Shown here: positions 7,807 through 15,493 of the stretch, piece by piece
How the letters are laid out: each line of letters starts with the position of its first letter
Position numbering within the stretch: the first letter of the stretch is position 1
Assembly (NCBI GenBank): GCA_963764465.1
Contig: CAVXSO010000002.1
Span: forward strand, 248,001 to 312,000
Reading direction: 5' to 3'
Length of the DNA stretch: 64,000 nucleotides
Source of the DNA: JAJXXT01 sp963764465
GTDB lineage: Bacteria > Pseudomonadota > Alphaproteobacteria > Acetobacterales > Acetobacteraceae
The notes under the pieces: generated by a model
Seen by the model: only the letters and a program-made list of their open reading frames with translations
What the model was told of the DNA's origin: nothing
Databases searched by the model: none
Made by a program: the position numbers and the translations under genes

Positions 7807-8228
7807 CCGGGCAGGGCGCCGGCGCGCATCCTGACGTCCACGACTATATCGCGGAGTTCGAGGATATTCCGGGCACGCGCGTCTATACGGCGGCGCGCGC
7901 GCGCAAGGGCTATCACCTCAACCAGTTCGCGATGAGCCTGATGAAGCCGGAGAATCGCGAGCGCTGGAAGAAGAACGAGCGCGCCTATCTCGACGCGTGG
8001 CCGATGACGGAGGAGCAGAAGCAGGCGGTGCTGGCGCGCGACTACAACCGCCTGCTCGACCTCGGCGGCAACATCTACTTCCTCGCCAAGGTGTTCTCCA
8101 CCGATGGGCTGAGCTTCCTGCAGGCGGTCTCGACCATGACCGGCATGACCGTGGCGGAATACCAGGCGATGATGAACGCCGGGGGGCGCTCGCCCGAAGG
8201 TGTGCGTTCGATCAGGGAGAAGCGCTGA
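7803..8228 (+). CDS. ligA: Protocatechuate 4,5-dioxygenase alpha subunit
   Basis: Small subunit of the LigAB dioxygenase. The 141-residue protein has the LigA layout: an N-terminal extension (DVHDYIAEFEDIPGTRVYTA), then RARKGYHLNQFAMSLMKPEN, LDAWPMTEEQKQAVLARDY and DLGGNIYFLAKVFSTDGLSF. ATG 7803 overlaps the ligJ stop (ATGA) and its TGA overlaps the ligB ATG (TGATG), so the three are tightly coupled. It is closer to classical LigA than the copy at 6071-6487. Confidence 0.93.
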   Translation: MTGQGAGAHPDVHDYIAEFEDIPGTRVYTAARARKGYHLNQFAMSLMKPENRERWKKNERAYLDAWPMTEEQKQAVLARDYNRLLDLGGNIYFLAKVFSTDGLSFLQAVSTMTGMTVAEYQAMMNAGGRSPEGVRSIREKR

Positions 8229-9070
8229 TGGCCCGCATCACCGCCGGTGTGGCGACGAGCCACGTGCCGCTGCTCGGGGTCGCCGTTGACCAGGGCAAGA
8301 CGCAGGACGCGTACTTCAAGCCGATCTTCGACGGCTATGAGTGGAGCAAGCGCTGGGAGGCGGAGCAGAGGCCCGACGTGATCGTGCTGGTCTACAATGA
8401 CCACGCCTCGGCCTTCGACATGAAGATCATCCCGACCTTCGCGATCGGCTGTGGCGAGCGGTACAAGCCCGCGGACGAGGGTTGGGGACCGCGCCCGGTG
8501 CCGGACGTGATCGGCCATCCCGACCTTGCCTGGCACATCGCGCAGAGCCTGATCCTGGATGATTTCGACATGACCATCATCAACGAGATGGATGTCGATC
8601 ACGGGCTGACCGTACCGCTCTCCATGATGTACGGCACGCCCGCCGCCTGGCCGGCGAAGATCATTCCGCTTGCGGTCAATGTCGTGACCTACCCCGTGCC
8701 CTCCGGCAATCGCTGCTGGCTGCTGGGCGAGGCGATCCGGCGCGCGGTGCAGAGTTTCCCCGAGGACCTCAACGTGCAGGTCTGGGGCACCGGCGGCATG
8801 AGCCACCAGCTGCAGGGACCGCGCGCGGGGCTGATCAACGCCGCGTGGGACAGCAAGTTCCTCGACGGCATGATCGGCGAGAGTGACGCGCTGCGCCGCA
8901 TCCCGCATATCGAATACCTGCGCGAGACCGGCTCCGAGGGGATCGAGATGGTGATGTGGCTGATCATGCGCGGCGCGCTGGGGCGCACGACGAAATGCCT
9001 GCACCGGCATTACCATGTGCCGTGCAGCAACACCGCGATCGGTCATCTTGTCCTGGAACCGGTTGACTGA
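8228..9070 (+). CDS. ligB: Protocatechuate 4,5-dioxygenase beta (catalytic) subunit
   Basis: Fe(II)-dependent extradiol dioxygenase that opens protocatechuate between C4 and C5 to 4-carboxy-2-hydroxymuconate semialdehyde. The 280-residue protein resembles Sphingobium LigB over its length as I remember it: VLVYNDHASAFDMKIIPTFA, ADEGWGPRPVPDV, GHPDLAWHIAQSLILD, NVQVWGTGGMSHQLQGPRAG and GSEGIEMVMWLIMRGAL. Iron ligands His12, His59 and the Glu of GIEM are present, as is the catalytic His of GGMSHQ. This is the canonical copy; the one at 5230-6069 is the divergent paralogue. Confidence 0.95.
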   Translation: MARITAGVATSHVPLLGVAVDQGKTQDAYFKPIFDGYEWSKRWEAEQRPDVIVLVYNDHASAFDMKIIPTFAIGCGERYKPADEGWGPRPVPDVIGHPDLAWHIAQSLILDDFDMTIINEMDVDHGLTVPLSMMYGTPAAWPAKIIPLAVNVVTYPVPSGNRCWLLGEAIRRAVQSFPEDLNVQVWGTGGMSHQLQGPRAGLINAAWDSKFLDGMIGESDALRRIPHIEYLRETGSEGIEMVMWLIMRGALGRTTKCLHRHYHVPCSNTAIGHLVLEPVD

Positions 9071-9116
9071 TCCCAGCGGCCGAGAGGTCCGATTTCGTAC
9101 TGGAGGAATAACGACG

Positions 9117-10073
9117 ATGCGTATCGCTCTCGCCGGCGCCGGCGCGTTCGGGGAAAAGCACCTCGAGGGGCTCAGGAACATCGATGGCGTCGAGATCATC
9201 TCGGTGATCAGCCGCACCGCGGCGCAGGCCGAGGCGGTCGCCGCCAAATATGGGGCAAAGCACAGCGGGACGGAGCTTTCCGAGGTGCTGGCGCGCCGCG
9301 ACGTCGATGCCGTGATCCTGTGCACGCCCACCCAGATGCACGCGGCGCAGGCGATGGCGTGCATGGATGCGGGCAAGCATGTGCAGGTGGAAATCCCGCT
9401 CTGCGATTCCTGGGCGGATGCGCAGGCGGTGCTGACGAAGAGCCGCGACACGGGCCTCACCTGCATGGTGGGCCACACGCGGCGCTTCAACCCGAGCCAT
9501 CAATGGGTGCACAAGCGTATCGTCGCCGGTGAGTTCCACGTGCAGCAGATGGACGTGCAGACCTTCTTCTTCCGCCGCAGGAACATGAACGCGAAGGGCG
9601 CGCCGCGGAGCTGGACGGACCATCTGCTCTGGCATCATGCCGCGCACACGATCGACCTGTTTGCCTATCAGGCCGGGCGGATCGTGAAGGCGAACGCGAT
9701 GCAGGGGCCGAAGCACGAGGAGCTCGGCATCGCGATGGACATGTCCATCCAGCTGAAGAGCGAGACGGGTGCTATCTGCACGCTCTCGCTCTCCTTCAAC
9801 AACGATGGGCCGCTCGGGACCTTTTTCCGCTACATCGGCGACACGGGAACCTACATTGCCCGTTACGACGACCTGGTGAACGGCAAGGAGGAGGCGATCG
9901 ACGTCTCCAGGGTCGATGTCAGCATGAACGGCATCGAGCTGCAGGACCGGGAGTTCGTCGCCGCCATCCGCGAGAAGCGCGAGCCTAACTCCTCGGTGGC
10001 GCAGGTGCTGGACTGCTACCGCGTGATCGGCGAGCTGGCCGCCAGCCTCGAGGCGCAGGACGGCTGGTCCTGA
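9117..10073 (+). CDS. ligC: 4-carboxy-2-hydroxymuconate-6-semialdehyde dehydrogenase
   Basis: NAD(P)-dependent Gfo/Idh/MocA-fold dehydrogenase that oxidises the LigAB ring-cleavage product (as hemiacetal) to 2-pyrone-4,6-dicarboxylate, the LigI substrate. The 318-residue protein starts with the Rossmann motif IALAGAGAFGEKHLEGL and has LCTPTQMHAAQAMACMDAGK, VGHTRRFNPSHQ, SWTDHLLWHHAAHTIDLFAY and CTLSLSFNNDGPLGTFFRYI, all as in Sphingobium LigC. ATG 9117 follows a GGAGGA site. It is last in the lig operon, 46 bp after ligB, which allows independent initiation. Confidence 0.95.
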   Translation: MRIALAGAGAFGEKHLEGLRNIDGVEIISVISRTAAQAEAVAAKYGAKHSGTELSEVLARRDVDAVILCTPTQMHAAQAMACMDAGKHVQVEIPLCDSWADAQAVLTKSRDTGLTCMVGHTRRFNPSHQWVHKRIVAGEFHVQQMDVQTFFFRRRNMNAKGAPRSWTDHLLWHHAAHTIDLFAYQAGRIVKANAMQGPKHEELGIAMDMSIQLKSETGAICTLSLSFNNDGPLGTFFRYIGDTGTYIARYDDLVNGKEEAIDVSRVDVSMNGIELQDREFVAAIREKREPNSSVAQVLDCYRVIGELAASLEAQDGWS

Positions 10074-10077
10074 GCTG

Positions 10078-11037
10078 CTAGCGCAGGAAGCGGGAGACGA
10101 TCCGGGCGGGCGGCGAGAGACCGCGCGGGCGCCATAGCAGGGACGCCGCGATCGCGACGCCGATGGCCACGATGCGCAGCGAGGCACCGCCGGTTGCGAT
10201 GTCTGGTGGCAGCAGCACGGCGAATAGCGCGCCAGTGGCGCTCCAGAGCCCCCAGATCGCGAGCGCGCCGAGCAGCGCGCCGCGATGGCTGCCGACGCCG
10301 CCGACCACGAGCATCGCCCAGACCTGGAAGGTCAGGACGGGGACGAAATTATCGGGGGCGATGTAGCCGATCAGGCTGGCCTGCACCGCGCCGGCGAGGC
10401 CCATCGCCGCCGCTCCCAGCGCCATTGCCTGGATGCGCAGGCGCCGCGGTTCGCAGCCGAGGGAGGCGGCGGCGGCTTCGTCCTGCGCGAGCGCGCGCAG
10501 CGCACGGCCGAAGGGGCCGGCGGTGATGCGGTCGATCGCAAGCCAGGCGGCGCCCGCGGCGGCGGCGGTGATCGCGAGGTCGAGCAGGCCGCGCCCGAGC
10601 CCGCCGGGAGGAACCGAGGCGAGCAGGTGCGGGATGAAGGCGATGCCGAACGGCCCGCCGGTGAGCCCCTGCGCGTTCGCCGCCAGTTCCTGCAGCGCGA
10701 CGGCGATGCCGAATGTTCCGATAGCAAGATAATCGGCGCGCAGCCGCAAGGTCGCGAGGCCGACCACCGCGGCGGAGGCGGCGGAGGCGAGCGCGGCACC
10801 GATCCATCCCACCAGCACCGGCAGGCCGAGGCCGCCGACATGGCCCGGTCCCGGCGCGCCGTGCCAGGGGGGCACGGTGAGCAGGGCCGAGACATAGGCG
10901 CCGACGCCGATGAAGCCCGCCACACCGACGTTGAACAGGCCCGCGAAGCCCCATTGCACGTTGAGGCCCAGCACAGCGATGAAGTTGACCAGCACTTCGG
11001 TCGCGAAGAAGGCGAGGTAGGAGAGAACGCCGGTCAT
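10078..11037 (-). CDS. Branched-chain-type ABC importer permease (LivM family)
   Basis: Inner-membrane permease of a HAAT-type ABC importer. The 319-residue protein is mostly hydrophobic with about eight to nine membrane segments and the LivM motifs NVQWGFAGLFNVGVAGFIGV and RADYLAIGTFGIAVALQE, then GGVGSHRGALLGALAIWGLW. ATG at 11037 starts right at the first membrane segment. It lies 4 bp downstream of the LivH-type gene, closing the operon G-F-H-M on the minus strand, and converges on ligC. Substrate unknown; the position next to ligC could mean aromatic-acid uptake, but this is only a neighbourhood argument. Confidence 0.88.
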   Translation of the reverse strand: MTGVLSYLAFFATEVLVNFIAVLGLNVQWGFAGLFNVGVAGFIGVGAYVSALLTVPPWHGAPGPGHVGGLGLPVLVGWIGAALASAASAAVVGLATLRLRADYLAIGTFGIAVALQELAANAQGLTGGPFGIAFIPHLLASVPPGGLGRGLLDLAITAAAAGAAWLAIDRITAGPFGRALRALAQDEAAAASLGCEPRRLRIQAMALGAAAMGLAGAVQASLIGYIAPDNFVPVLTFQVWAMLVVGGVGSHRGALLGALAIWGLWSATGALFAVLLPPDIATGGASLRIVAIGVAIAASLLWRPRGLSPPARIVSRFLR

Positions 11038-11041
11038 TGCG

Positions 11042-11944
11042 TCATCGTTCCATGCCGAACAGGCCCTGCGGGCGCACCAGCAGCACGGCGAGCAGCAGCA
11101 GGAAGGCGACCCCGCCACGCCATTGGGCGCCGATCAATGGCACCGCCAGCGCCTCGGACACGCCCACGATCATGCCGCCGGCAAGCGCGCCCGGCACGCT
11201 GCCAACGCCGCCGAGGATGACGCCCGCGAACAGCGGCAGCAGCAGGTCGAAGCCCATGTAGGGGCGGATCTGCACGGTGAGGCCGAGGAAAGCGCCAGCC
11301 AGCGCCGCGAGCCCGCCGCCGAGCCACCAGGTGGCGCGCACCACGCGGGCGGGGTCGATGCCAGCGACGCGCGCGAGGTCCGGGTTTTCGGCGACGGCGC
11401 GCATGGCGCGGCCCATCGCGGTGCGGGTGAGCAGCAGGTGCAGCGCGATGCCGGCCAGGCCAGCGAGCACGACGACGGCGAGCTGGTCCGGTGTCGCGCG
11501 CACGCCCCAGCCGAGCGGCATCGCGATCTGCAGGTCCTGGCTGTAATATTTTGGTTCCGGCGTGAAGGCGAACTCGATGAGGCTGCGCACGGCGAGCGAA
11601 GCGCCGAAGCTTGCCATCACCAGCACGATTTCCTCGCCGCGACGGCGCAGGCGGCGGAAGAGCAGCCAGTCCAGCAGCAGCGCCAGCGCGCCGGTGATCG
11701 CCATCGCCACCGGCAGCGCGATGATGAGGGGCCAGCCGAAGGAGAACGGCCCGATGCCGTCGCCGCCGAGGAATTGCGAGAGCGCGCCCGCAACCACCAG
11801 TGCCGCGTATGCGCCCACGGTGAGGAAGTCGCCATGCACGAAGTTGGCGAAGCGCAGGATGGAGTAGGTCAGGGTGAGGCCGACGCCACCAAGGCCTAGG
11901 AGCGCGCCTGTCAGGATACCGTCGGCGAGGAATTGCGGGTTCAT
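11042..11944 (-). CDS. Branched-chain-type ABC importer permease (LivH family)
   Basis: Second membrane subunit of the same importer, 300 residues, with the LivH signatures GLGGVGLTLTYSILRFANFVHGD near the N-terminus (residues 18-40), MGRAMRAVAENPDLARVAGI in the cytoplasmic coupling region, and GGVGSVPGALAGGMIVGV. ATG 11944 overlaps the stop of the LivF-type ATPase gene (ATGA), so it is translationally coupled. It would form the heterodimeric channel with the LivM-type protein. Confidence 0.88.
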   Translation of the reverse strand: MNPQFLADGILTGALLGLGGVGLTLTYSILRFANFVHGDFLTVGAYAALVVAGALSQFLGGDGIGPFSFGWPLIIALPVAMAITGALALLLDWLLFRRLRRRGEEIVLVMASFGASLAVRSLIEFAFTPEPKYYSQDLQIAMPLGWGVRATPDQLAVVVLAGLAGIALHLLLTRTAMGRAMRAVAENPDLARVAGIDPARVVRATWWLGGGLAALAGAFLGLTVQIRPYMGFDLLLPLFAGVILGGVGSVPGALAGGMIVGVSEALAVPLIGAQWRGGVAFLLLLAVLLVRPQGLFGMER

Positions 11945-12669
11945 GCGGCGTGCGCACCCTCTACCTGGCCCAGGAAGAGCCGCGCGAGAAGCTTGCCGTC
12001 GCGCAGCGGTGCCGCCGGGCCGTCATGCGCGACGCGACCTTCCACCAGCACCAGCGCGCGGTGCGCGATGGCGAGGGCGGCGGCGACGTTCTGTTCCACC
12101 AGCACCACGGCGACGCCCTGTACCGCGATCTTGGCGATGCCGGCGAACACGCCGGCCACCAGCGCCGGGGACAGGCCGGCGGAAGGCTCGTCGAGCAGAA
12201 GCACGCGAGGGTGCGGGATCAGCGCGCGGGCGATCGCCAGCATCTGCCGCTGCCCGCCCGAGAGCCGGCCGGCGGCGAGTGTGGGGCGGGTCGCGAGATC
12301 GGGAAAGGTTTCGAGCATCGCCTCGATGCGCGCGGCGCGGCGGGGGCGCGGCAGGACCGCGGCGCCGATCTCGAGATTTTCGCGGATGGTCATGCGCGCG
12401 AAGACGTTTTCCGTCTGCGGCACGAAGGCGATGCCCTCGCGCACCAGTGCATGCGCCGGCGCGGTGAGGTGCCGGCCTTCGAGCGCGACGGTGCCCTCTC
12501 GTTGTGGGATGAGCCCGGCGATCGCCTTGGCGAGCGTGGATTTGCCAGCGCCATTGGGGCCGAGCAGCGTCACGATCTCCCCCGCGGCGACGGCGAAGGA
12601 GACGCCGCGGACGATGGGCAGGCCCTTCTCGTAGCCGGCGACGATGTTTTCCACCGCGAGCACCGTCAT
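11941..12669 (-). CDS. Branched-chain-type ABC importer ATPase (LivF family)
   Basis: ATP-hydrolysing subunit, 242 residues. Walker A GPNGAGKST, signature LSGGQRQMLAIARAL, Walker B RVLLLDEPSAGLSP and the H-loop region VVLVEQNVAAA are intact; the short C-terminus is typical of LivF rather than LivG. It overlaps the LivG gene upstream and the LivH gene downstream by 4 bp each, a compact operon. Confidence 0.88.
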   Translation of the reverse strand: MTVLAVENIVAGYEKGLPIVRGVSFAVAAGEIVTLLGPNGAGKSTLAKAIAGLIPQREGTVALEGRHLTAPAHALVREGIAFVPQTENVFARMTIRENLEIGAAVLPRPRRAARIEAMLETFPDLATRPTLAAGRLSGGQRQMLAIARALIPHPRVLLLDEPSAGLSPALVAGVFAGIAKIAVQGVAVVLVEQNVAAALAIAHRALVLVEGRVAHDGPAAPLRDGKLLARLFLGQVEGAHAA

Positions 12670-13412
12670 GCGGCGGCGCCCAGATAGCTCGCGGCGACGC
12701 GCGGGTCCGCCAGCACCTCGGCCGGACGGCCCTCGGCGATGATCCGGCCCGATTCCATGGCGTAGACGCGGTCGCAGAGACCGCCGATGAAGCCCATGTT
12801 GTGCTCGACCATGAGCAGGCCGATGCCATCGTCGCGCAGGGCGGCGAGGTGGTTCCCGATCGTCTCGAGCAGGGCGGGGTTCACGCCTGCCGCCGGCTCG
12901 TCGAGCAGGATCATGCGCGGCGCGGCCATCAGGACGCGGCCGAGTTCCAGCAGCTTGCGTTGCCCGCCGGAGAGCACGCGGGCAGGGTCGCGGGCGAGGC
13001 GGGTGAGCGCCAGGCGTTCGAGGATCCGTTCCGCCCGTTCGCGCGCCGCGAGCTCGCGCGCGCGGGTGCGGTGCGGCGCGAGGGCTGCCGCGAGCATCGC
13101 GCCATGGGGGGCGGCGACCATCAGGTTTTCGAGCACGGTGAGCTCGGGGAAGGGGCGTGGGATCTGGAATGTGCGGCCGAGCCCGGCGGCGAGGCGTGCC
13201 GCTGCCGGCAGGCTCGTGAGCGATCGTCCCTCGAAACGAATCTGCCCGGCGGCGGGGCGGATGGCGCCGGCGATGAGGTTGAACAGCGTCGTCTTTCCGG
13301 CGCCGTTGGGGCCGATGAGGCCGGTAATGCTGCCGGGCGGGGCGGCGATGCTGGTGCCGTCCACCGCCGCCACGCCGCCGAAACGGACCACCGCGTCGCG
13401 GACTTCCAGCAA
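12666..13412 (-). CDS. Branched-chain-type ABC importer ATPase (LivG family)
   Basis: First gene of the importer operon, 248 residues. It has Walker A GPNGAGKTTLFN, the LivG motif GLGRTFQIPRPFPELTVLEN, signature VLSGGQRKLLELGRVL, Walker B MILLDEPAAGVNP and EHNMGFI. There is no ATG at the proper place: the best start is TTG at 13412, preceded by a GGGAGAA ribosome site; upstream in-frame codons reach a stop at 13443-13445 without ATG or GTG. The rare TTG may lower translation. Divergent from the operon that begins at about 13574. Confidence 0.85.
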   Translation of the reverse strand: MLEVRDAVVRFGGVAAVDGTSIAAPPGSITGLIGPNGAGKTTLFNLIAGAIRPAAGQIRFEGRSLTSLPAAARLAAGLGRTFQIPRPFPELTVLENLMVAAPHGAMLAAALAPHRTRARELAARERAERILERLALTRLARDPARVLSGGQRKLLELGRVLMAAPRMILLDEPAAGVNPALLETIGNHLAALRDDGIGLLMVEHNMGFIGGLCDRVYAMESGRIIAEGRPAEVLADPRVAASYLGAAA

Positions 13413-13453
13413 ACCCGTTCTCCCGTTGACGAGGCCGGCGGGTCATCCGCTGG

Positions 13454-13509
13454 CCCGGATCCCTTGACCCGGATCCCCTGACCCGGATCCCCCGACCCGC
13501 ATCCCTTGA
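13454..13509. repeat. Four-copy 14-bp tandem repeat in a divergent promoter region
   Basis: Four direct copies of a 14-bp unit (cccggatcccttga and variants differing at one to three positions) fill 13454-13509, in the 161-bp gap between the divergent LivG-type gene and the DUF3830 gene. The conserved core is CCC-GAT-CCC-GA. A regularly spaced array here could be a set of protein binding sites or simple slippage expansion. No sigma-70 promoter is obvious inside it. Confidence 0.9.
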
Positions 13510-13573
13510 CCGGGCGGGGCATCAAGGCATGCTTCCGGCGCCGCAGGCAAGAAGCACGGCACCTGAAAGCAGC

Positions 13574-14062
13574 ATGCAGGAGGCGACTCTGAGCCACAGG
13601 ATCCGCATCAGCGAGGCCCGCTCGGGCCTGGACGTCACGGCGGAGCTGGATGCCGCGCGCGCGCCGGCCAACACGGCGTTTCTGTGGAACCTGCTGGTGG
13701 AGCCGCGCGCCATCGGGGGCATCCACGCGATGTGGACCGGGCCCGAGATTTCCTGCCCGGTGCCGGACGCGATGCTGACCGGGGAGCAGCGCGCGCCGCT
13801 TCCAGTAGAGTGCGGAACGATCATGCCACAGCCCGGGGAGATCGTGCTGGCATACCTGCCGGCGCGGTTTTGGGGCGGGGGCGAGGCGCCGGTGTTCGAT
13901 ATCGGCCTGTTCTACGGCCCGCAGGCGCGCCTGTTCTTTCCCGTGGGCTGGATCACGGGCAGTGTGGTGGGAAGGGTCGCGGACGTGGCGGCGCTCGCCG
14001 CCGGGTGCGGCGCGATCCGGCGCAACGGGCAGGCGACGCTGATGTTCTCGCGCGTGCCATGA
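13574..14062 (+). CDS. DUF3830 family protein
   Basis: About 162 residues, recognised as DUF3830 (a cyclophilin-like fold): core ANTAFLWNLLVEPRAIGGIH, AMWTGPEISCPVP, PGEIVLAYLPARFWGGGEAP and FDIGLFYGPQARLFFPVGW. No signal peptide. Function is unknown in the family; members lie next to amidase, amidohydrolase and transporter genes in soil proteobacteria. The start is uncertain: ATG 13574 and ATG 13529 are in frame, and a strong AGGAGG site at 13578-13583 lies inside the coding sequence, ahead of a CTG codon at 13589. The stop overlaps the next gene (ATGA). Confidence 0.75.
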   Translation: MQEATLSHRIRISEARSGLDVTAELDAARAPANTAFLWNLLVEPRAIGGIHAMWTGPEISCPVPDAMLTGEQRAPLPVECGTIMPQPGEIVLAYLPARFWGGGEAPVFDIGLFYGPQARLFFPVGWITGSVVGRVADVAALAAGCGAIRRNGQATLMFSRVP

Positions 14063-14382
14063 GCGAGGAGTTCACGCTCTGGGATCTGCGTGTCACGGTG
14101 GAGGCCCCCGAGGGGGCGACGCTCTACTGCGGCGCGAAGCCTGGCGACTGGTTCGAGCTGCGGGGCGAGATGCTGCACCTGCCGCCGGGGCAGGGGTTCT
14201 CGATCTACTCGCTCGCCGCGCTGCTGCCGCTGCTGCCGGCGAAGCAGCGGCGCTGTGATCCCGCGGACTGGATGGCGACGGACGACCTCGTTGCCTGCCC
14301 GGACCCGAACTGCCCCAGCCGGTTTCGTATCACGCGCGTGGGGGAGCGCCGTTTCCGCCGCTCGGAGGTGACCAAGACATGA
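14059..14382 (+). CDS. TIGR04076-type small protein
   Basis: A 107-residue protein resembling the TIGR04076 family: N-terminal LWDLRVTVE with a single early cysteine (TLYCGAKPGDWFEL), a middle GQGFSIYSLAALLPLLPAKQR that corresponds to the family region listing aggregated small residues, and the C-terminal CPDPNCPSRFRITRVG in which CPDP is the hallmark. Function is unknown; members accompany aldo/keto reductases and radical or redox enzymes. Here both ends overlap neighbours by 4 bp (DUF3830 and the aldo/keto reductase), so all three are made together. Confidence 0.7.
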   Translation: MSEEFTLWDLRVTVEAPEGATLYCGAKPGDWFELRGEMLHLPPGQGFSIYSLAALLPLLPAKQRRCDPADWMATDDLVACPDPNCPSRFRITRVGERRFRRSEVTKT

Positions 14383-15419
14383 GCCTGGAACAGGCAACGC
14401 TTGCGCCCGGGTATACGATCCCGCGGCTGATCAAGGGCGGCTGGCAGCTTGCCGGCGGGCATGGCGAGATCGATCGCGCGGCGGCGCTGGCGGATATGGA
14501 TGCCTATGTCGCGGCGGGTGTTACTGCATTCGACTGCGCCGATATCTACACCGGCGTCGAGCAAATGATCGGCGACTGGCGGCGCGCGCGTCCCGAGGTC
14601 GCCGCGGGTGTCCGTGTGCATACGAAATTCGTGCCGGACATCTCGGCGCTGGCGACGCTGAGCGCGGGCGAAATCGAGCGGCTGATCGACCGCTCACGCA
14701 CCAGGCTCGGGATGCAGACGCTCGATCTCGTGCAGTTTCATTGGTGGGACCTTGCGATTCCCGGATGGGTGGAGACGGCGCGGACACTCGCCGCGCTGCG
14801 CGACCGCGGCTGGATCCGCCTGCTCGGGGGGACCAATTTCAATACGGCATCGTTGCGCGCGCTGGCCGAGGCGGGCGTGCAAATGACGACGATGCAGGTG
14901 CAGTACTCGGTGCTGGACAACCGGCCGGCGAAGGAGATGGTGCCCTGGGCGCGGGCGAACGGGATGCATCTGCTTTGCTACGGCACCGTCGCAGGCGGGT
15001 TTCTTTCCGAGCGCTGGCGTGGCCGGCCGGACCCGGGCCTGGCGCTCGAGAACCGTAGCCTGGTGAAATACAAGCTTATCATCGACGATGCCGGTGGCTG
15101 GGACTTTTTCCAGGCGCTGCTCGACGCGATGGCGGGCGTCGCGGGACGGCATGGCGTGGATATCGCCGCGGTCGCCATTCGTCACGTGCTGGAACAGGAG
15201 GGCGTGGCGGCGGCGATTGTGGGTGTGCGCCACGGCGGGCACCTGGCGGCGCATCTGCGCGCGGGGAGCCTCGTGCTGGATGCGGCCGACCGGGCGGCGC
15301 TCGGCGCGGTGCTGGCACAGCGCCGAGCGCTCGAGGGCGACGTCTATGAGCTTGAGCGCGACCGGGAGGGGCGGCACGGGCGGATCATGAAATACGACCT
15401 GGGCCGCTCGCCCGCCTGA
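14379..15419 (+). CDS. Aldo/keto reductase
   Basis: NAD(P)H-dependent oxidoreductase of the (beta/alpha)8 AKR superfamily, 346 residues. The catalytic tetrad is visible: Asp and Tyr in TAFDCADIYTGVEQ, Lys in VHTKFVPD and His in LVQFHWWDL. The substrate pocket is unknown. It resembles the plant-pathogen/soil bacterial AKRs that act on sugar-like or carbonyl compounds. Coupled with the TIGR04076 gene (ATGA) and followed 74 bp later by a periplasmic binding protein, consistent with degradation of an imported compound. Confidence 0.85.
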   Translation: MSLEQATLAPGYTIPRLIKGGWQLAGGHGEIDRAAALADMDAYVAAGVTAFDCADIYTGVEQMIGDWRRARPEVAAGVRVHTKFVPDISALATLSAGEIERLIDRSRTRLGMQTLDLVQFHWWDLAIPGWVETARTLAALRDRGWIRLLGGTNFNTASLRALAEAGVQMTTMQVQYSVLDNRPAKEMVPWARANGMHLLCYGTVAGGFLSERWRGRPDPGLALENRSLVKYKLIIDDAGGWDFFQALLDAMAGVAGRHGVDIAAVAIRHVLEQEGVAAAIVGVRHGGHLAAHLRAGSLVLDAADRAALGAVLAQRRALEGDVYELERDREGRHGRIMKYDLGRSPA

Positions 15420-15493
15420 CCCACCTTGTCAGCGCCGGGCTTCCGCCGCACGCTCGCGCCAGCGCAACACCGGCCCCAACGGGAGGACGATTC

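Noticed and set aside
13454..13509. CRISPR array
   Set aside because: The 14-bp copies abut without spacers and no cas gene is in the window.
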